Source of the DNA: G963674685 sp963674685
GTDB lineage: Bacteria > Lernaellota > Lernaellaia > JACKCT01
NCBI GenBank assembly: GCA_963674685.2
Contig: CAXXWT010000007.1
Location: 434,001 to 498,000, forward strand
Length of the DNA: 64,000 nucleotides
Reading direction: 5' to 3'
Below, in pieces: positions 25,524 to 35,414 of the stretch; the first letter of the stretch is position 1; the number at the start of each line of letters is the position of its first letter. A program made the translations under genes and the position numbers. The notes beneath the pieces were generated by a model, which ran no database searches, was not told the DNA's origin, and worked only from the letters and a program-made list of their open reading frames with translations.

Positions 25524-28232
25524 TCAGGCGCCCGCGGCCTTGTCCTTGTCCCGGCAGCATTTCTTGTATTTCTTGCCGGAACCGCACGGGCACGGATCGT
25601 TGGGGCCGACCTTGGGCGACTGCCTGCGCACCGTGACGCCCTTGGCTTTTTCCGGCGTGGCCTGCGGGTCCTGCGCTTTGCGCAAGGCTTCCCGGCCGTA
25701 TTTCATGGGCCTGGCGGCGCGCCGGCTTTTAAAGGTGGATTCGTCGGCGGCCTGCACCTGGAATCGAAGCATCTTTTCCAGAGCCTGTCCCCGGATTTTG
25801 TCGATCATCTCCGAGAACATATCGAAGCCTTCTTTTTTATAGGCCAGAAGCGGATTGACCTGTCCATAGCCGCGCAGTCCGATTCCGTCGCGCAGATGAT
25901 CCATGCGCAGGAGATGATCCTTCCAATACTGATCGATGGTCGTCAGATAGAAATAGCGCTCGGCGTCGCGCATGATCTTTTCGCCGACTTCGCTTTCTTT
26001 GATCTCATAGGCTTCGGCCAGAGCCTTGGCCAGATCCTCCTGGAGCGCTTCGGGCGTGAGCTGAAGCACATCGTCTTCGGTATAATTGAAGGGGGGCAGT
26101 GCGAATTTCGTGGTGATCAATTCGTTGATGTCGTCCCACGGCCAGTCTTCGGGATATTTTTTATCCGTGATGTGCGCGCTGACGATGCTGTCGGCCACGT
26201 CTTCGGCGATCTCCAGGAAATTTTCCTTGACCTCGCCGCCGAACAGCACATCGCGGCGCAGATCGTAAACGATATTGCGCTGCTGGTTCATGACGTCGTC
26301 GTATTCCAGCAATCTTTTTCGGATGTCGAAGTTGTGTTCTTCCACTTTCTGCTGCGCGTTGGCGATGGCCTTGGAAATCCAGGGATGGAAAATCGGCTCG
26401 TCTTCCTTCACGCCCAGTTTGCCGAGCATGGAATCCATTTTTTCCGAGCCGAAGATGCGCATCAGGTCGTCGTCCAGGGCCAGGAAGAAAACCGACTCGC
26501 CGGGATCGCCCTGGCGGCCGCTGCGCCCTCGGAGCTGATTGTCGATGCGCCGCGATTCGTGGCGTTCGGTGCCGATCACGCAAAGCCCCCCGGCGTCCAG
26601 CACCTCCTGCCGTTCCGTCCGGCACTGCGCGGTCTTTTCGTCCATAATTTTCTTGAATTCCGGGGAACCCTCTCCGATTTCCTCTTCCGATTCCTCTTTG
26701 AGCTTCGCCAGGGTCTGATGCGTCATAATCTCCGCGTTGCCGCCCAGCACGATGTCGGTGCCGCGGCCGGCCATATTCGTGGCCAGCGTGACGTGGCCCT
26801 TGCGCCCGGCCTGCGCGATGATATCCGCCTCCCGCTCATGCTGCTTTGCATTGAGAATCTCGTGGGGGATTCCCCGCTTTTTCAGCATCTTGGACAGCAT
26901 CTCGTTTTTCTCGATGCTGATGGTGCCCACGAGGGCGGGTTGCCCGGATTCGTGGCACTCGGCGATTCTCTCCACGATGGCTTTGAATTTTTCCTTGGCG
27001 CTGCGGTAGATGATGTCGGGACAATCATTGCGGACCAGGGGCTTATTGGTCGGAACGATCAGAACGTCCAGGTCGTAAATTTTCTTGAACTCCAGGGCCT
27101 CCGTATCCGCCGTGCCGGTCATGCCCGAAAGTTTGTCGTACATGCGAAAGAGGTTTTGAAACGTGATGGAAGCCAGGGTCTGGTTTTCGCTTTCGATCCG
27201 GACGTTTTCCTTGGCTTCCAGGGCCTGATGCAGGCCGTCGGAATATCGCCGGCCCGGCATGAGCCGCCCGGTGAATTCGTCGACGATGACCACCTGTCCG
27301 TCCGTGACGATGTAATCCTTGTCCCTTTGGAAAAGGGAATAGGCCTTGAGGGACTGCTGCACGTGATGAACCGTGTCGATCTCGCCGGGATCGTAAAGGT
27401 TATCGATGTTCAGTTCCCGCTGCACGCGCTCGACGCCTTCTTCGGTCAGCATGGCCGAATGGGCCTTTTCGTCGAGGGTGAAATGCTCCTCTTTGCGCAA
27501 ACGCTTGACGACGCGGTCGATGGTGTAATAGCGGTCCGTGGAATCTTCCGAAGGCCCGGAGATAATCAGCGGCGTGCGGGCCTCGTCGATGAGGATGGAG
27601 TCCACCTCGTCCACGATGGCGAAATTGAAGCCGCGCTGCACGAAGGCTTCGGGATCGAGCTTCATGTTGTCGCGCAGATAGTCGAATCCCAGTTCGTTGT
27701 TCGTGCCGTAGGTGATATCCGCGCCGTAGGCCGCGCGGCGCTCGGTGTCTTTCATCCCATGGACGATGACGCCTACGGTCAGGCCCAGGAAACGATAGAT
27801 TTTACCCATCCACTCCGAGTCGCGGCGAGCCAGGTAATCGTTGACCGTCACCACGTGCGCGCCTTTGCCCTCCAGAGCATTAAGATAGATGGGCATGGTG
27901 GCCACGAGGGTTTTTCCCTCGCCGGTTTTCATTTCCGTGATGCGTCCTTCGTGCTGCGCCAGGCCGCCGAGGACCTGCATGTCGAACGGACGCATTCCCA
28001 GGGTCCTGACCGAAGCCTCCCGAACGACGGCGAATGCTTCGGGGAGGATGTCGTCCAGCAGTTCTCCCGCGGCCAGGCGCTCTTTGAACTCGGGGGTTTT
28101 GGCGGCGAGCTTTTCGTCGGAAAGGGCCTGAATTTCAGGCTCCAGTTCGTTGACTAATTCGACGATTTTCCCGAGGCGCTTGATTTCACGTTCGTTTTTG
28201 GTCCCGAACACCTTGGCCAGAAGCGAAGCCAT
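25524..28232 (-). CDS. secA: Preprotein translocase ATPase SecA
   Basis: 902 residues, normal length. Drives post-translational export through SecYEG. Visible are Walker A (MKTGEGKTLVAT), the DEVDSILIDEARTPLIISG helicase motif II region, the LATNMAGRGTDIVLGG and RIDNQLRGRSGRQGDPG motifs of the second helicase domain, and the C-terminal zinc-binding CPCGSGKKYKKCC that contacts SecB or lipids. ATG 28232 (MASLLAKVFG) is the conventional start and has GGTGGGA upstream; a longer frame to 28376 lacks support. Confidence 0.98.
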   Translation of the reverse strand: MASLLAKVFGTKNEREIKRLGKIVELVNELEPEIQALSDEKLAAKTPEFKERLAAGELLDDILPEAFAVVREASVRTLGMRPFDMQVLGGLAQHEGRITEMKTGEGKTLVATMPIYLNALEGKGAHVVTVNDYLARRDSEWMGKIYRFLGLTVGVIVHGMKDTERRAAYGADITYGTNNELGFDYLRDNMKLDPEAFVQRGFNFAIVDEVDSILIDEARTPLIISGPSEDSTDRYYTIDRVVKRLRKEEHFTLDEKAHSAMLTEEGVERVQRELNIDNLYDPGEIDTVHHVQQSLKAYSLFQRDKDYIVTDGQVVIVDEFTGRLMPGRRYSDGLHQALEAKENVRIESENQTLASITFQNLFRMYDKLSGMTGTADTEALEFKKIYDLDVLIVPTNKPLVRNDCPDIIYRSAKEKFKAIVERIAECHESGQPALVGTISIEKNEMLSKMLKKRGIPHEILNAKQHEREADIIAQAGRKGHVTLATNMAGRGTDIVLGGNAEIMTHQTLAKLKEESEEEIGEGSPEFKKIMDEKTAQCRTERQEVLDAGGLCVIGTERHESRRIDNQLRGRSGRQGDPGESVFFLALDDDLMRIFGSEKMDSMLGKLGVKEDEPIFHPWISKAIANAQQKVEEHNFDIRKRLLEYDDVMNQQRNIVYDLRRDVLFGGEVKENFLEIAEDVADSIVSAHITDKKYPEDWPWDDINELITTKFALPPFNYTEDDVLQLTPEALQEDLAKALAEAYEIKESEVGEKIMRDAERYFYLTTIDQYWKDHLLRMDHLRDGIGLRGYGQVNPLLAYKKEGFDMFSEMIDKIRGQALEKMLRFQVQAADESTFKSRRAARPMKYGREALRKAQDPQATPEKAKGVTVRRQSPKVGPNDPCPCGSGKKYKKCCRDKDKAAGA

Positions 28233-28452
28233 TTTTTCCCACCGTTTGAAATAAATTCGAATAAATGACGCGCGGCCTTTTTGTGAAAACGCCCGATGCG
28301 GCGTTTTAGGGCCGCGAAATACAAACAAAGTCCCGGCGACGCGAAGCAATGTAATCATTATCGCCGGGCTTTTCAATGCGCTGTAAAATGTTTTTAAGGA
28401 AGTGTCGTTTGCGCTATTGACCGGAGTTGCTTCGATTTGCAGGGCAATGGCC

Positions 28453-29892
28453 TTACTTGTTGCCTGCTATGGCCAGAAAAGTCTTTAGCTCTAAAGCCTG
28501 CCTGTAGGTGGTGATGGCCGCCATTGGCATCCCTTCGACGCCATCAACCTTGAAAACAATTGGGCGATCATTGTGTTCAAATGAGAATATTATACCCTGA
28601 TGAGGATAGGGCGAACTATCGTGATCACTTCCGACGACAAGGTCCGGTATAACATATCCGAGGATGCCTCCCGAGGTGGAATACATCACGCGGTAATTAA
28701 TGGAGAAGGTCTTCAAAAACCTCTTGAATTCTTTTTGCCGTTGGAATGGGAGATTGATTTCCAATCCGGGACCGGCGAAACCTGTATGCACCATTGTGGG
28801 TTCCCACTTCCGCTGGAACAAGGCGCGATCGACAGGCGGATTCGCGTCGACGTAAAGAGCCGTAACAGACAGATTTGCCGCTTCCAGATTGAGAGAACAT
28901 ACTCTTGTTGAAGGTGGGAGACTGGCTACGGCTTTCTCTTTTTTCGGCACGGTATGCCGTGGGCCCGTCACCTTGTAATACTCGATTTCCGTAGGTGATT
29001 GGATGATAGTGGAGTAATGCTCATTGCGAATTCGCTGTATATAGGTTTCTATCTGTTCTTCCGTGAAGTCTTCGGCTATGCCGAAGCCAGAGTTCAATGC
29101 ATGAATTTGAATTCGAGCCCTTGCTTCATCCGTATGGCATCCTTTCGGATACCGAGCCAGATAGCCCTTGTATGAATTGACTGTATTGTTGAGTCTGGCT
29201 GTTTTCCAGGCCTTTTCCATTGCCTTCAAGGCCGGAAGCTCCGACCTGATTGTGTTGACATCCGTTCCACTGGAATACTGGGCAAGGAAGGACTCAAAAG
29301 CCGCGACGGTCTTTTTCTGCCTGGCATCCGCATATCTCAGCGTACGCAATCTGCGATGGGCGTCTTTGGCATGAGAAGCATCCGGGTGATGCTTCAGATA
29401 TGTCTCGTAATCGACGATTGAGTTACTCTCTTTGGCCTGTTTAAAGCGCAGAATTTCTTGCGCATCCTTGGCCTGCCTTTCGTATCTGGATTGCGGATGC
29501 ATGCCGAGGAACTTTTCGTATGCACGGATTGTGTTGAAGGTTTTCGCCATATTCCAATCCCGATCAGCCCGTAGTTCCGGCAGAAAGACTCTGACGGCAT
29601 CGGCCTTTTCGGAATTCGGATGTTTCTGCAGGAACTGCTCGTATGATTCAATTGTGTTGATGGCTTCTGCTTGGTTCCAATCCCGGTGCACCCGCATTTC
29701 CGGCAGCAAGCGTCTGGCGGCATCGGCCTGTTCGGAATTCGGATGTTTTTGCAGGAACTGCTCATATGACTCAATTGTCCCCAGCCGGTTTGCGTCCTTC
29801 CAATCTCGTTGGGTTGTGGCGCAACCGGAGAGTGCAAGAATCAAAACAATACTCAACAAACATCCGATAAACTCAGCCCTATTTATAGCCAT
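28453..29892 (-). CDS. Lipoprotein with TPR-like repeats
   Basis: 479 residues. The lipobox LSGC places the lipidated Cys at about residue 24. The next ~230 residues are five to six ~40-residue helical repeats of the form SYEQFLQKHPNS, like YfiO/tetratricopeptide-type half-repeats. The first two are nearly identical in DNA too, indicating recent tandem duplication. The C-terminal ~200 residues are unrecognised. Likely a periplasmic or outer-membrane scaffold protein. It is a single gene. Confidence 0.75.
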   Translation of the reverse strand: MAINRAEFIGCLLSIVLILALSGCATTQRDWKDANRLGTIESYEQFLQKHPNSEQADAARRLLPEMRVHRDWNQAEAINTIESYEQFLQKHPNSEKADAVRVFLPELRADRDWNMAKTFNTIRAYEKFLGMHPQSRYERQAKDAQEILRFKQAKESNSIVDYETYLKHHPDASHAKDAHRRLRTLRYADARQKKTVAAFESFLAQYSSGTDVNTIRSELPALKAMEKAWKTARLNNTVNSYKGYLARYPKGCHTDEARARIQIHALNSGFGIAEDFTEEQIETYIQRIRNEHYSTIIQSPTEIEYYKVTGPRHTVPKKEKAVASLPPSTRVCSLNLEAANLSVTALYVDANPPVDRALFQRKWEPTMVHTGFAGPGLEINLPFQRQKEFKRFLKTFSINYRVMYSTSGGILGYVIPDLVVGSDHDSSPYPHQGIIFSFEHNDRPIVFKVDGVEGMPMAAITTYRQALELKTFLAIAGNK

Positions 29893-30245
29893 GCGTTTCT
29901 CTTCTCTTTTTTTTACCTGGCATAGACGACACGCGTCGAGCGGGCACCTATGAAACCAGGCTCCGAGTTAAAGTTCGCATAGTTCGATTTTTACCGGCCA
30001 ATTCTATCATTACCGACATGGCTTGTCACTGATGAAGAAAACATGATGAAGAAAAACATGATTGAGTCTGCCATGAATAAAGTGATGTCGCAGAAACACC
30101 GTGACGGTTAAGCTGTTAAAAATGCCCCGTTTTTCAGTTTTTTAAGGCCGGGTGTCTTCAATAAAACCAAATCGCCGATTATTTCTCGCAAAATTGCCGG
30201 TCATTATTTATGATGGCGCCCAGTCTGCAAACGGAGGGGCGTTTC
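29893..30245. other. Intergenic, no gene seen
   Basis: About 350 bp between divergently transcribed lipoprotein genes; both promoters must lie here. A short direct repeat of GATGAAGAAAACAT occurs near 30030. GGAGGGG near 30233 is the ribosome binding site of the next gene. Confidence 0.4.
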
Positions 30246-31436
30246 ATGTGTATTTCGAAATCGATTCACCGAAAACTCTTTTTTGCGGCGCTGTGGATTA
30301 TCGTCGCCTTGGCGGCTGTGTTTGCGTCATGCGGGGATGATGGTTCGTCCTCGTCGGACTCGGACGCAGCAAGCGACGATGATGCCAATGACGATCTCGA
30401 TGATGACGCGAATGACGATGCGAATGACGATGCGGATGACGATGACGATACCGGCGACGCGGACGACGACGCGCACCCCTATACGCCCTGCTGCGACGTG
30501 GGGCAATTGGACCTTTCCATTGATGATCCGCAGCTTCCTGCCGACGGACCTGGGCCTTACCAATTCGTCGAAATGGAGCGCGTTTTTACAGACACGCAGC
30601 GAGACCGGCAAATCTCCTCCCAGGTGCTTTTTCCATCGCATGACGGCATCGACCTCGCGCTTGGGGATGCGCCTTTTCCCGTCGCGCTGGTCGTGCACGG
30701 TTTTTCGGGACGCAGCTTTATGGTCCGGGAATATGCCGAGCGGCTGGCAAGTTGGGGATTTATCGCCGTTGCGCCGAACCTGCCCGATACGGACCCGACG
30801 GCTCTTTTCAGGATAAACCACGCAGAGTCCGCGCGAGACCTTCTATTTATCCTCAACTCGATCTGCTGCGAACACGACGCGGCCGATTCGGAATTTTTCG
30901 GGCTCGTGGACCGGTCGCGGCTGGCGTCGGTGGGGCATTCCATGGGCGGCAAGTTGTCGGTTCTGGCCGGCGTGTATGACGGCGGCCTGTCGGCGGTCGT
31001 CGGGCTGGATCCGGTGGACGGCGCGGGACCGATCGATTTTGGGGATGCGGAAAGATTCCCCGACGTCAATCCCGATCTCGCGCCGCTGCTTGAAATTCCC
31101 ACGCTGTATCTCGGCGGCACGGAAAGCGGCATCGAGTTTCTGGGCCAGGCCTGCGCGCCGACAGAGGACAACTATCATCAATTCTGGACCAACTCGCCAT
31201 CGCCTTCCGTCGAGGTCACGTTCAACGGCGCGGATCATACCGATTTTATCACGCAGCTTCCTCTTGACCCCTGCGACGTGGGCAGCGCGGACCACGAGCG
31301 CGTCAAATCGCTGGCAAAAAAATACACGATTGCTTTTTTGAATTATCATGTGCGTGGCTGGCAGGGATACATCGACGATTTCGCCGGAGAGGGAATCGAC
31401 GCCGACGCGCAGGACGTTTCCTGGCGGAAGAAATGA
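30246..31436 (+). CDS. Asp-rich lipoprotein with alpha/beta-hydrolase domain
   Basis: 396 residues. ATG 30246 is chosen over an earlier start because GGAGGGG sits just upstream and the signal peptide begins here. The signal peptide ends FASC (likely lipidated), followed by a Ser patch and a ~35-residue Asp/Asn tract. The hydrolase domain resembles chlorophyllase, platelet-activating-factor acetylhydrolase or cutinase-like esterases: nucleophile Ser in VGHSMGGKLS, Asp in VVGLDPVDG, His in FNGADHTDF, and oxyanion HGFSG. Likely a surface or periplasmic esterase; the substrate is unknown. Confidence 0.85.
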   Translation: MCISKSIHRKLFFAALWIIVALAAVFASCGDDGSSSSDSDAASDDDANDDLDDDANDDANDDADDDDDTGDADDDAHPYTPCCDVGQLDLSIDDPQLPADGPGPYQFVEMERVFTDTQRDRQISSQVLFPSHDGIDLALGDAPFPVALVVHGFSGRSFMVREYAERLASWGFIAVAPNLPDTDPTALFRINHAESARDLLFILNSICCEHDAADSEFFGLVDRSRLASVGHSMGGKLSVLAGVYDGGLSAVVGLDPVDGAGPIDFGDAERFPDVNPDLAPLLEIPTLYLGGTESGIEFLGQACAPTEDNYHQFWTNSPSPSVEVTFNGADHTDFITQLPLDPCDVGSADHERVKSLAKKYTIAFLNYHVRGWQGYIDDFAGEGIDADAQDVSWRKK

Positions 31437-31440
31437 TTTG

Positions 31441-31884
31441 ATGTACGATACGCGCCGCAATAACAAGCTGATCATAATCATCGCGATAGTTTTAATAGCG
31501 CTCTTTGCGCTGGGCCTGACCTGCGGCGATGACAGAGACGTCATTGTGAATTCGAACGATGACATGCCTTTCGATGACGACGCGGATTTCGATGACGATA
31601 CGTTTACGGACGATGACAGCGGATATGCGGAGCTTGAAAAATGCGTGATCGACGGCGTGCCCTACCGCAATCTGCAAAAAAATCCCGACAATCCGTGTTA
31701 TATCTGCGACGTGAAAAAATCCGTATCCGAATGGACCGAATACAACGCCAAACCCTGCGACGACGGCCTTTTCTGCAACGGCCGGGACCTTTGTTACGGC
31801 GGCGTGTGTGATCTCCACGAAGGCGACCCTTGCGCGCCGAGGCAGTGCGACGAGGAAGCCGACGCGTGCGTGGATTCGCGATAA
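31441..31884 (+). CDS. Small Asp- and Cys-rich exported protein
   Basis: 147 residues. The N-terminal hydrophobic segment ends LGLTC, a weak lipobox with Thr at -1. An Asp-rich stretch follows, then a Cys-rich module (CDDGLFCNGRDLCYGGVC) of the same type repeated in the subtilase at 44412. It starts four bases after the hydrolase stop, so the two are likely one operon. Possibly a partner or adhesion protein of the hydrolase. Confidence 0.7.
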   Translation: MYDTRRNNKLIIIIAIVLIALFALGLTCGDDRDVIVNSNDDMPFDDDADFDDDTFTDDDSGYAELEKCVIDGVPYRNLQKNPDNPCYICDVKKSVSEWTEYNAKPCDDGLFCNGRDLCYGGVCDLHEGDPCAPRQCDEEADACVDSR

Positions 31885-31970
31885 TCAAGCGTCCCGATGG
31901 GACGCATTCCATCAAAACACGATTCTGTAAATCCCGAATAAAGAGACTGTCTGAGGGGCGACGGGAAAAC

Positions 31971-32267
31971 TTACGCCTTGAGCGCTTTTTCCAGATATGC
32001 GGCGGTGTTGGGATGCTCCGCCTTGAACTGCTTCCACTCGGTTTCGGTGATCTGGGCCGGCTCCTTGCCGGTGCTGTGTTTGATTTGCCGGTAGGCCGCT
32101 TCGACCAGATCGCGGTTGACGAAGCCGGCCCCCAGAACCGCGCCGGCCACCTCGCACACGCCGTTGATGAAATCTATTCCGAAAAGCGACTCGATGCCGT
32201 GCTCGAGTAAAAGTCCGCCCAAAAAGCCTATCGTTCCGCCGGCTGCTGTTTTCATGGCTTTTGACAT
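31971..32267 (-). CDS. Small protein with glycine-rich hydrophobic N-terminus
   Basis: 98 residues. The first ~55 are Gly/Ala-rich and hydrophobic (GGTIGFLGGLLLEHG, EVAGAVLGAGFV) and the rest is hydrophilic and helical. No family recognised. It lies alone between the Asp/Cys-rich gene and lpxC. Codon use looks normal for the window. Confidence 0.5.
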   Translation of the reverse strand: MSKAMKTAAGGTIGFLGGLLLEHGIESLFGIDFINGVCEVAGAVLGAGFVNRDLVEAAYRQIKHSTGKEPAQITETEWKQFKAEHPNTAAYLEKALKA

Positions 32268-32356
32268 GCTTTGCCTCCGATCATTCGTGCAATCGAAACT
32301 GATTTTACCCTAAAAAGGCTTCCGATTGCAAAAAATTCGTTTCAGTCGTTACCGCG

Positions 32357-32391
32357 AAAAAATCCCCGGCCTTAAATATGAAGGACCGGGG
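32357..32391 (-). terminator. Terminator downstream of lpxC
   Basis: On the minus strand, CCCCGGTCCTT pairs with AAGGCCGGGG around CATATTT, followed by ATTTTTT. Confidence 0.9.
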
Positions 32392-32411
32392 CTTTGGAGG
32401 TTCGTATTTTT

Positions 32412-33323
32412 TTATCGCGCCCAGGCGGCCGCGGGCATTCCGGCGACGAATTCACGCTCGACGGCGGGAGTTCGCTCGACGATTTTCCAGCTTTCGCTTT
32501 GCGCCATGAGCTGCCTGGCCAGTCGATTGTTGAGGCCGTGGCCCGATTTATAGGCGACGAATCGTCCCAGAATCGGCAATCCGGCCAGATAGAGATCGCC
32601 CAGGGAGTCGAGAATTTTGTGGCGGACGAACTCGTCCGGGTAGCGCAGGCCGCCCTTGTTGAGCACCGAGTAATCGCCGAGGACCACCGCGTTTTCCAGG
32701 CCGCCGCCGTTGGCGAAGCCGTTGGCCTTGAGCATGTTGTATTCGGCCAGGAATCCGAAGGTGCGGGCCGAAGCAATCTCTTCCTGATAGCTTTCCGGTG
32801 TGATTTCGATGTCCAGACGCTGCGTTTTGATGGCCGGATGCTCGAAATCGATTTCGTAGTCCACGCGGAATCCGTCGTGAGGGTACAGGGCCACGGATTT
32901 TCCCGCCTCGCGGATCATGACGGGTTTGGTGATTTCCATGTAAAGGCGCGGCTTGCTTTGCCTGCGCACGCCCACGGAGGAGATCAGCGTGACGAAGGGC
33001 GCCGCGGAGCCGTCCATAATCGGCATTTCCTCGGCGTCGATCTTGACGACGGCGTTGTCCACGCCCATGCCCACGAGGGCGGACATGAGGTGTTCCACCG
33101 TCGAAATGTAGAAATCTTTGCCGGATATCGTGGTCGCGAAACTCGTTCCCGAAACCGTCGAGGGACCGACCTTCACTTTGTTTTTGCCGCTCAGATCCGT
33201 TCTGACGAATTGGATGCCGGTTCCCGCCGGGGCGGGGCCGACCGTCAAATTGACTTTTTTGCCCGTGTGCAAACCAATTCCCGAACAGGAAAAGTCGGTA
33301 TTGAGGGTTTGCTGATAGTACAT
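32412..33323 (-). CDS. lpxC: UDP-3-O-acyl-N-acetylglucosamine deacetylase
   Basis: 303 residues, the committed step of lipid A synthesis. Zinc ligands are visible in STVEHLMSALVG (His) and RHKILDSLGDL (His and Asp). The N-terminal TLNTDFSCSGIGLHTGKKV is typical. ATG 33323 (MYYQQTL) matches the family start; a TTG nine bases upstream is possible. It is a single gene with its own terminator. It shows the cell makes LPS. Confidence 0.96.
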   Translation of the reverse strand: MYYQQTLNTDFSCSGIGLHTGKKVNLTVGPAPAGTGIQFVRTDLSGKNKVKVGPSTVSGTSFATTISGKDFYISTVEHLMSALVGMGVDNAVVKIDAEEMPIMDGSAAPFVTLISSVGVRRQSKPRLYMEITKPVMIREAGKSVALYPHDGFRVDYEIDFEHPAIKTQRLDIEITPESYQEEIASARTFGFLAEYNMLKANGFANGGGLENAVVLGDYSVLNKGGLRYPDEFVRHKILDSLGDLYLAGLPILGRFVAYKSGHGLNNRLARQLMAQSESWKIVERTPAVEREFVAGMPAAAWAR

Positions 33324-33575
33324 TTTTCTCAACCCCGTTAAACGAAACGGGTCCTTTCAAACAAAATTACAATAAGGGTTTTCAAAGCACCGTCAGGAAA
33401 AAGAGCAATTGCCATGCCATTAAGCAAATACTTTTGCCTCCAATACTTCTACATGCGTATTCGCTAGTAATATTAGTTATTTATGAGCTAATAGTTAAAG
33501 TATTACTTTCAGTAATTCGGTGCTATTTGGAGATATGTGTTGTGTTTTTGCAACAGGATTGTGGCGCAATTGCAA

Positions 33576-34328
33576 CTATATGAGGCTGCCGCCGTCCACC
33601 ATGATTTCCTGTCCCGTCACGAAAGCCGCCTCGTCGGAAGCCAGAAACAGGACCGCTCCGACCACGTCTTTCGGCTCGGCGAGCTTTTTGATCTTCTGGC
33701 CCTCCAGGGCGTAATTCAGCGCGTCCTCGGCGCCCCAAATGGCTTGAGAAAATTGAGTTTTGATAAGGCCGGGGCAGACCGTATTGACGCGCACGTTAAA
33801 GGGCGCCCACTCGGCGGCCATCATGCGGCCCAAGCCCACGAGGGCGGTTTTGCTCACGGAGTAGATGCCGATCATGGGCGCCGGTTTGAACGCCGCCACG
33901 GACGCCACATTGACGATGGCGCCGCCGCCCTGTTCCTGAAACAAGGTCAGAACCTGCTTGGACAAAAAGAAGGGGCCTTTGACGTTGACGCCGAAAATTT
34001 TATCGAAAGCCTTTTCCTCGGCGAACATGGAGGGGCCGAAGATGGGGTTCGTGGCCGCGTTGTTGACCAGGACGTCGACGCGCCCGTATTTCTCCTTGAC
34101 GGCGGCGACCGCCTGCTCGGCTCCCTCGGGTTTGCCCAGGTGATAGGCCAGGGGAAATGCCTCGCCGCCGGCTTCGGCGATCTTGGCCGCCACGGCGTCC
34201 AGGGCCTCCTGCTTGCGACTGAGCAGTGCGACTTTCGCGCCTTCCGCCGCGAACCCGCGTGCGATAGCCTCGCCGATCCCGCGGCTGGCGCCGGTCACCA
34301 TAACCACCTTGTCCTGAAAACGCGTCAT
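33576..34328 (-). CDS. Short-chain dehydrogenase/reductase
   Basis: 250 residues. The NAD(P)-binding TGASRGIGEA is at residues 12-21, then LVNNAATNPIFG, catalytic Ser in VNVASVAAF, Tyr/Lys in YSVSKTAL, and CPGLIKTQF. A classical SDR of FabG/dehydrogenase type. The conserved Arg or Asp after strand 2 is SRK, which favours NADP. The substrate is unknown. The 252-bp gap to lpxC holds only AT-rich sequence. Confidence 0.92.
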   Translation of the reverse strand: MTRFQDKVVMVTGASRGIGEAIARGFAAEGAKVALLSRKQEALDAVAAKIAEAGGEAFPLAYHLGKPEGAEQAVAAVKEKYGRVDVLVNNAATNPIFGPSMFAEEKAFDKIFGVNVKGPFFLSKQVLTLFQEQGGGAIVNVASVAAFKPAPMIGIYSVSKTALVGLGRMMAAEWAPFNVRVNTVCPGLIKTQFSQAIWGAEDALNYALEGQKIKKLAEPKDVVGAVLFLASDEAAFVTGQEIMVDGGSLI

Positions 34329-34426
34329 CGATTGGCCCTTTCATTTTTCTTTTGAAAAATTTATAACGATTCCTCGTAAGTCAATTTAGCCGACTTTCGG
34401 AAGGCGTCAACTTAAGGAAAGAAAAA

Positions 34427-34996
34427 ATGAAGCGAAAAGCCATTTTACCGCTGATGCTGATGTGCATATTCCTTTCTGCCTTCGTCGCTTGTACGTGCAA
34501 TGACGATGACGACGACCCTTCGACAAGCTCAGGGCAGGCAGACGATGACACGCAAGTGCCCGACGATGACGCGGATGATGATGTCAACGATGACGCCGAC
34601 GACGACGCGCAAGATGTGACCAAACGCGACCTGACGCTCACGCTGGAATATCGCAACAAGCTGCAAATGCACTTGGAAGAGCGCGGCGACAGCCTTGAGG
34701 CCGTTTTCCAGACCTACGCCGGGTACGGCGATGATCTGCTGGCGCAAGGGCAGGTGCTGGCGGCTACGGGCGAGATCATCCGCTTCCCTGAAGCCAAATA
34801 CGAAATTTATACCTTAAGCTTTACCGGCCCCGCCGTTACGAGCGGCCCCTGCGGCGCGCACTCCATCTCCTACCGCATGACCCTCACCGGCCAGACCGAC
34901 GCGAGCGAACGCCTCGGCGGCATCGCCGCCTACTGCGGGCACGACACCGGCGGCCGCCCGGAACGGATTTTGCGCATTATCGGGAAGTTTGAGTAA
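34427..34996 (+). CDS. Asp-rich lipoprotein (unknown)
   Basis: 189 residues. The lipobox FVAC is followed by TCNDDDDD, then an inserted PSTSSGQA, then a second Asp/Asn run up to about residue 65. The C-terminal ~120 residues are a small domain with cysteines (SGPCGAHS, AAYCGHD); no family recognised. The eight-residue interruption is encoded by a copy of a short dispersed repeat (34519-34540). It belongs to the Asp-tether protein set. Confidence 0.75.
   Translation: MKRKAILPLMLMCIFLSAFVACTCNDDDDDPSTSSGQADDDTQVPDDDADDDVNDDADDDAQDVTKRDLTLTLEYRNKLQMHLEERGDSLEAVFQTYAGYGDDLLAQGQVLAATGEIIRFPEAKYEIYTLSFTGPAVTSGPCGAHSISYRMTLTGQTDASERLGGIAAYCGHDTGGRPERILRIIGKFE
34519..34540. repeat. Short dispersed repeat inside a coding sequence
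   Basis: CCTTCGACAAGCTCAGGGCA splits the Asp tract of the lipoprotein gene and keeps the frame. It reads STSSGQ on the plus strand and CPELVEG on the minus strand, translations typical of this repeat family. It resembles 12168-12190 inverted. Confidence 0.65.
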
Positions 34997-35030
34997 GCAG
35001 GAAAGTGGTACGGTTCAAAAAGAAATCCCA

Positions 35031-35339
35031 CTAAAGATTTTCCAGTTTTTTCAGCCAGCTATTGAAATGCGGGCACTGCTTTCTTCCCGGCCAATTGGGA
35101 TCAATGCGAAAGTAATCGAGCATCGTGGCAATATAAGTATCATTTCTTTGTTTCAGAAAATTCCCTATGCCGCCAATGGCTCTTTCAAATCGGATATCGC
35201 CGCCTTTGTGTCCGGGCTTGCCGATTCTCGCGGCATGAAGATACACGCCTTTGACGGCCATTTCCGGCGCCAAAACATCACGCACGAAAGTATATTCCAT
35301 CGGGTCTTCAACGACGATAAATACCTCTGTATCACTCAT
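35031..35339 (-). pseudogene. DUF4276 (Toprim-like) protein fragment
   Basis: About 102 codons from ATG 35339. It matches the first half of DUF4276-type proteins: TEVFIVVEDPMEYTFVRDVL with the metal-binding Glu, then a region with GHKGGDIRFERAI. The DxD half seen in the intact gene at 50596 (VVLRDNDSADC) is missing, so the Toprim-like active site is incomplete. The normal partner AAA ATPase is absent. Probably the remnant of a second AAA/DUF4276 cassette. Confidence 0.6.
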
Positions 35340-35414
35340 GCGCGGGTCCCCCCGCGACGATGTTTTTTCGCCACAGGTCGCCCAATGAGTAGTCGTCAAG
35401 CCAGGAGGAAAGTC

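Noticed and set aside
25896..28157. 753-codon plus-strand open frame opposite secA
   Set aside because: It is antisense to a textbook SecA, has no domain features, and its composition mirrors the codon bias of the real gene.
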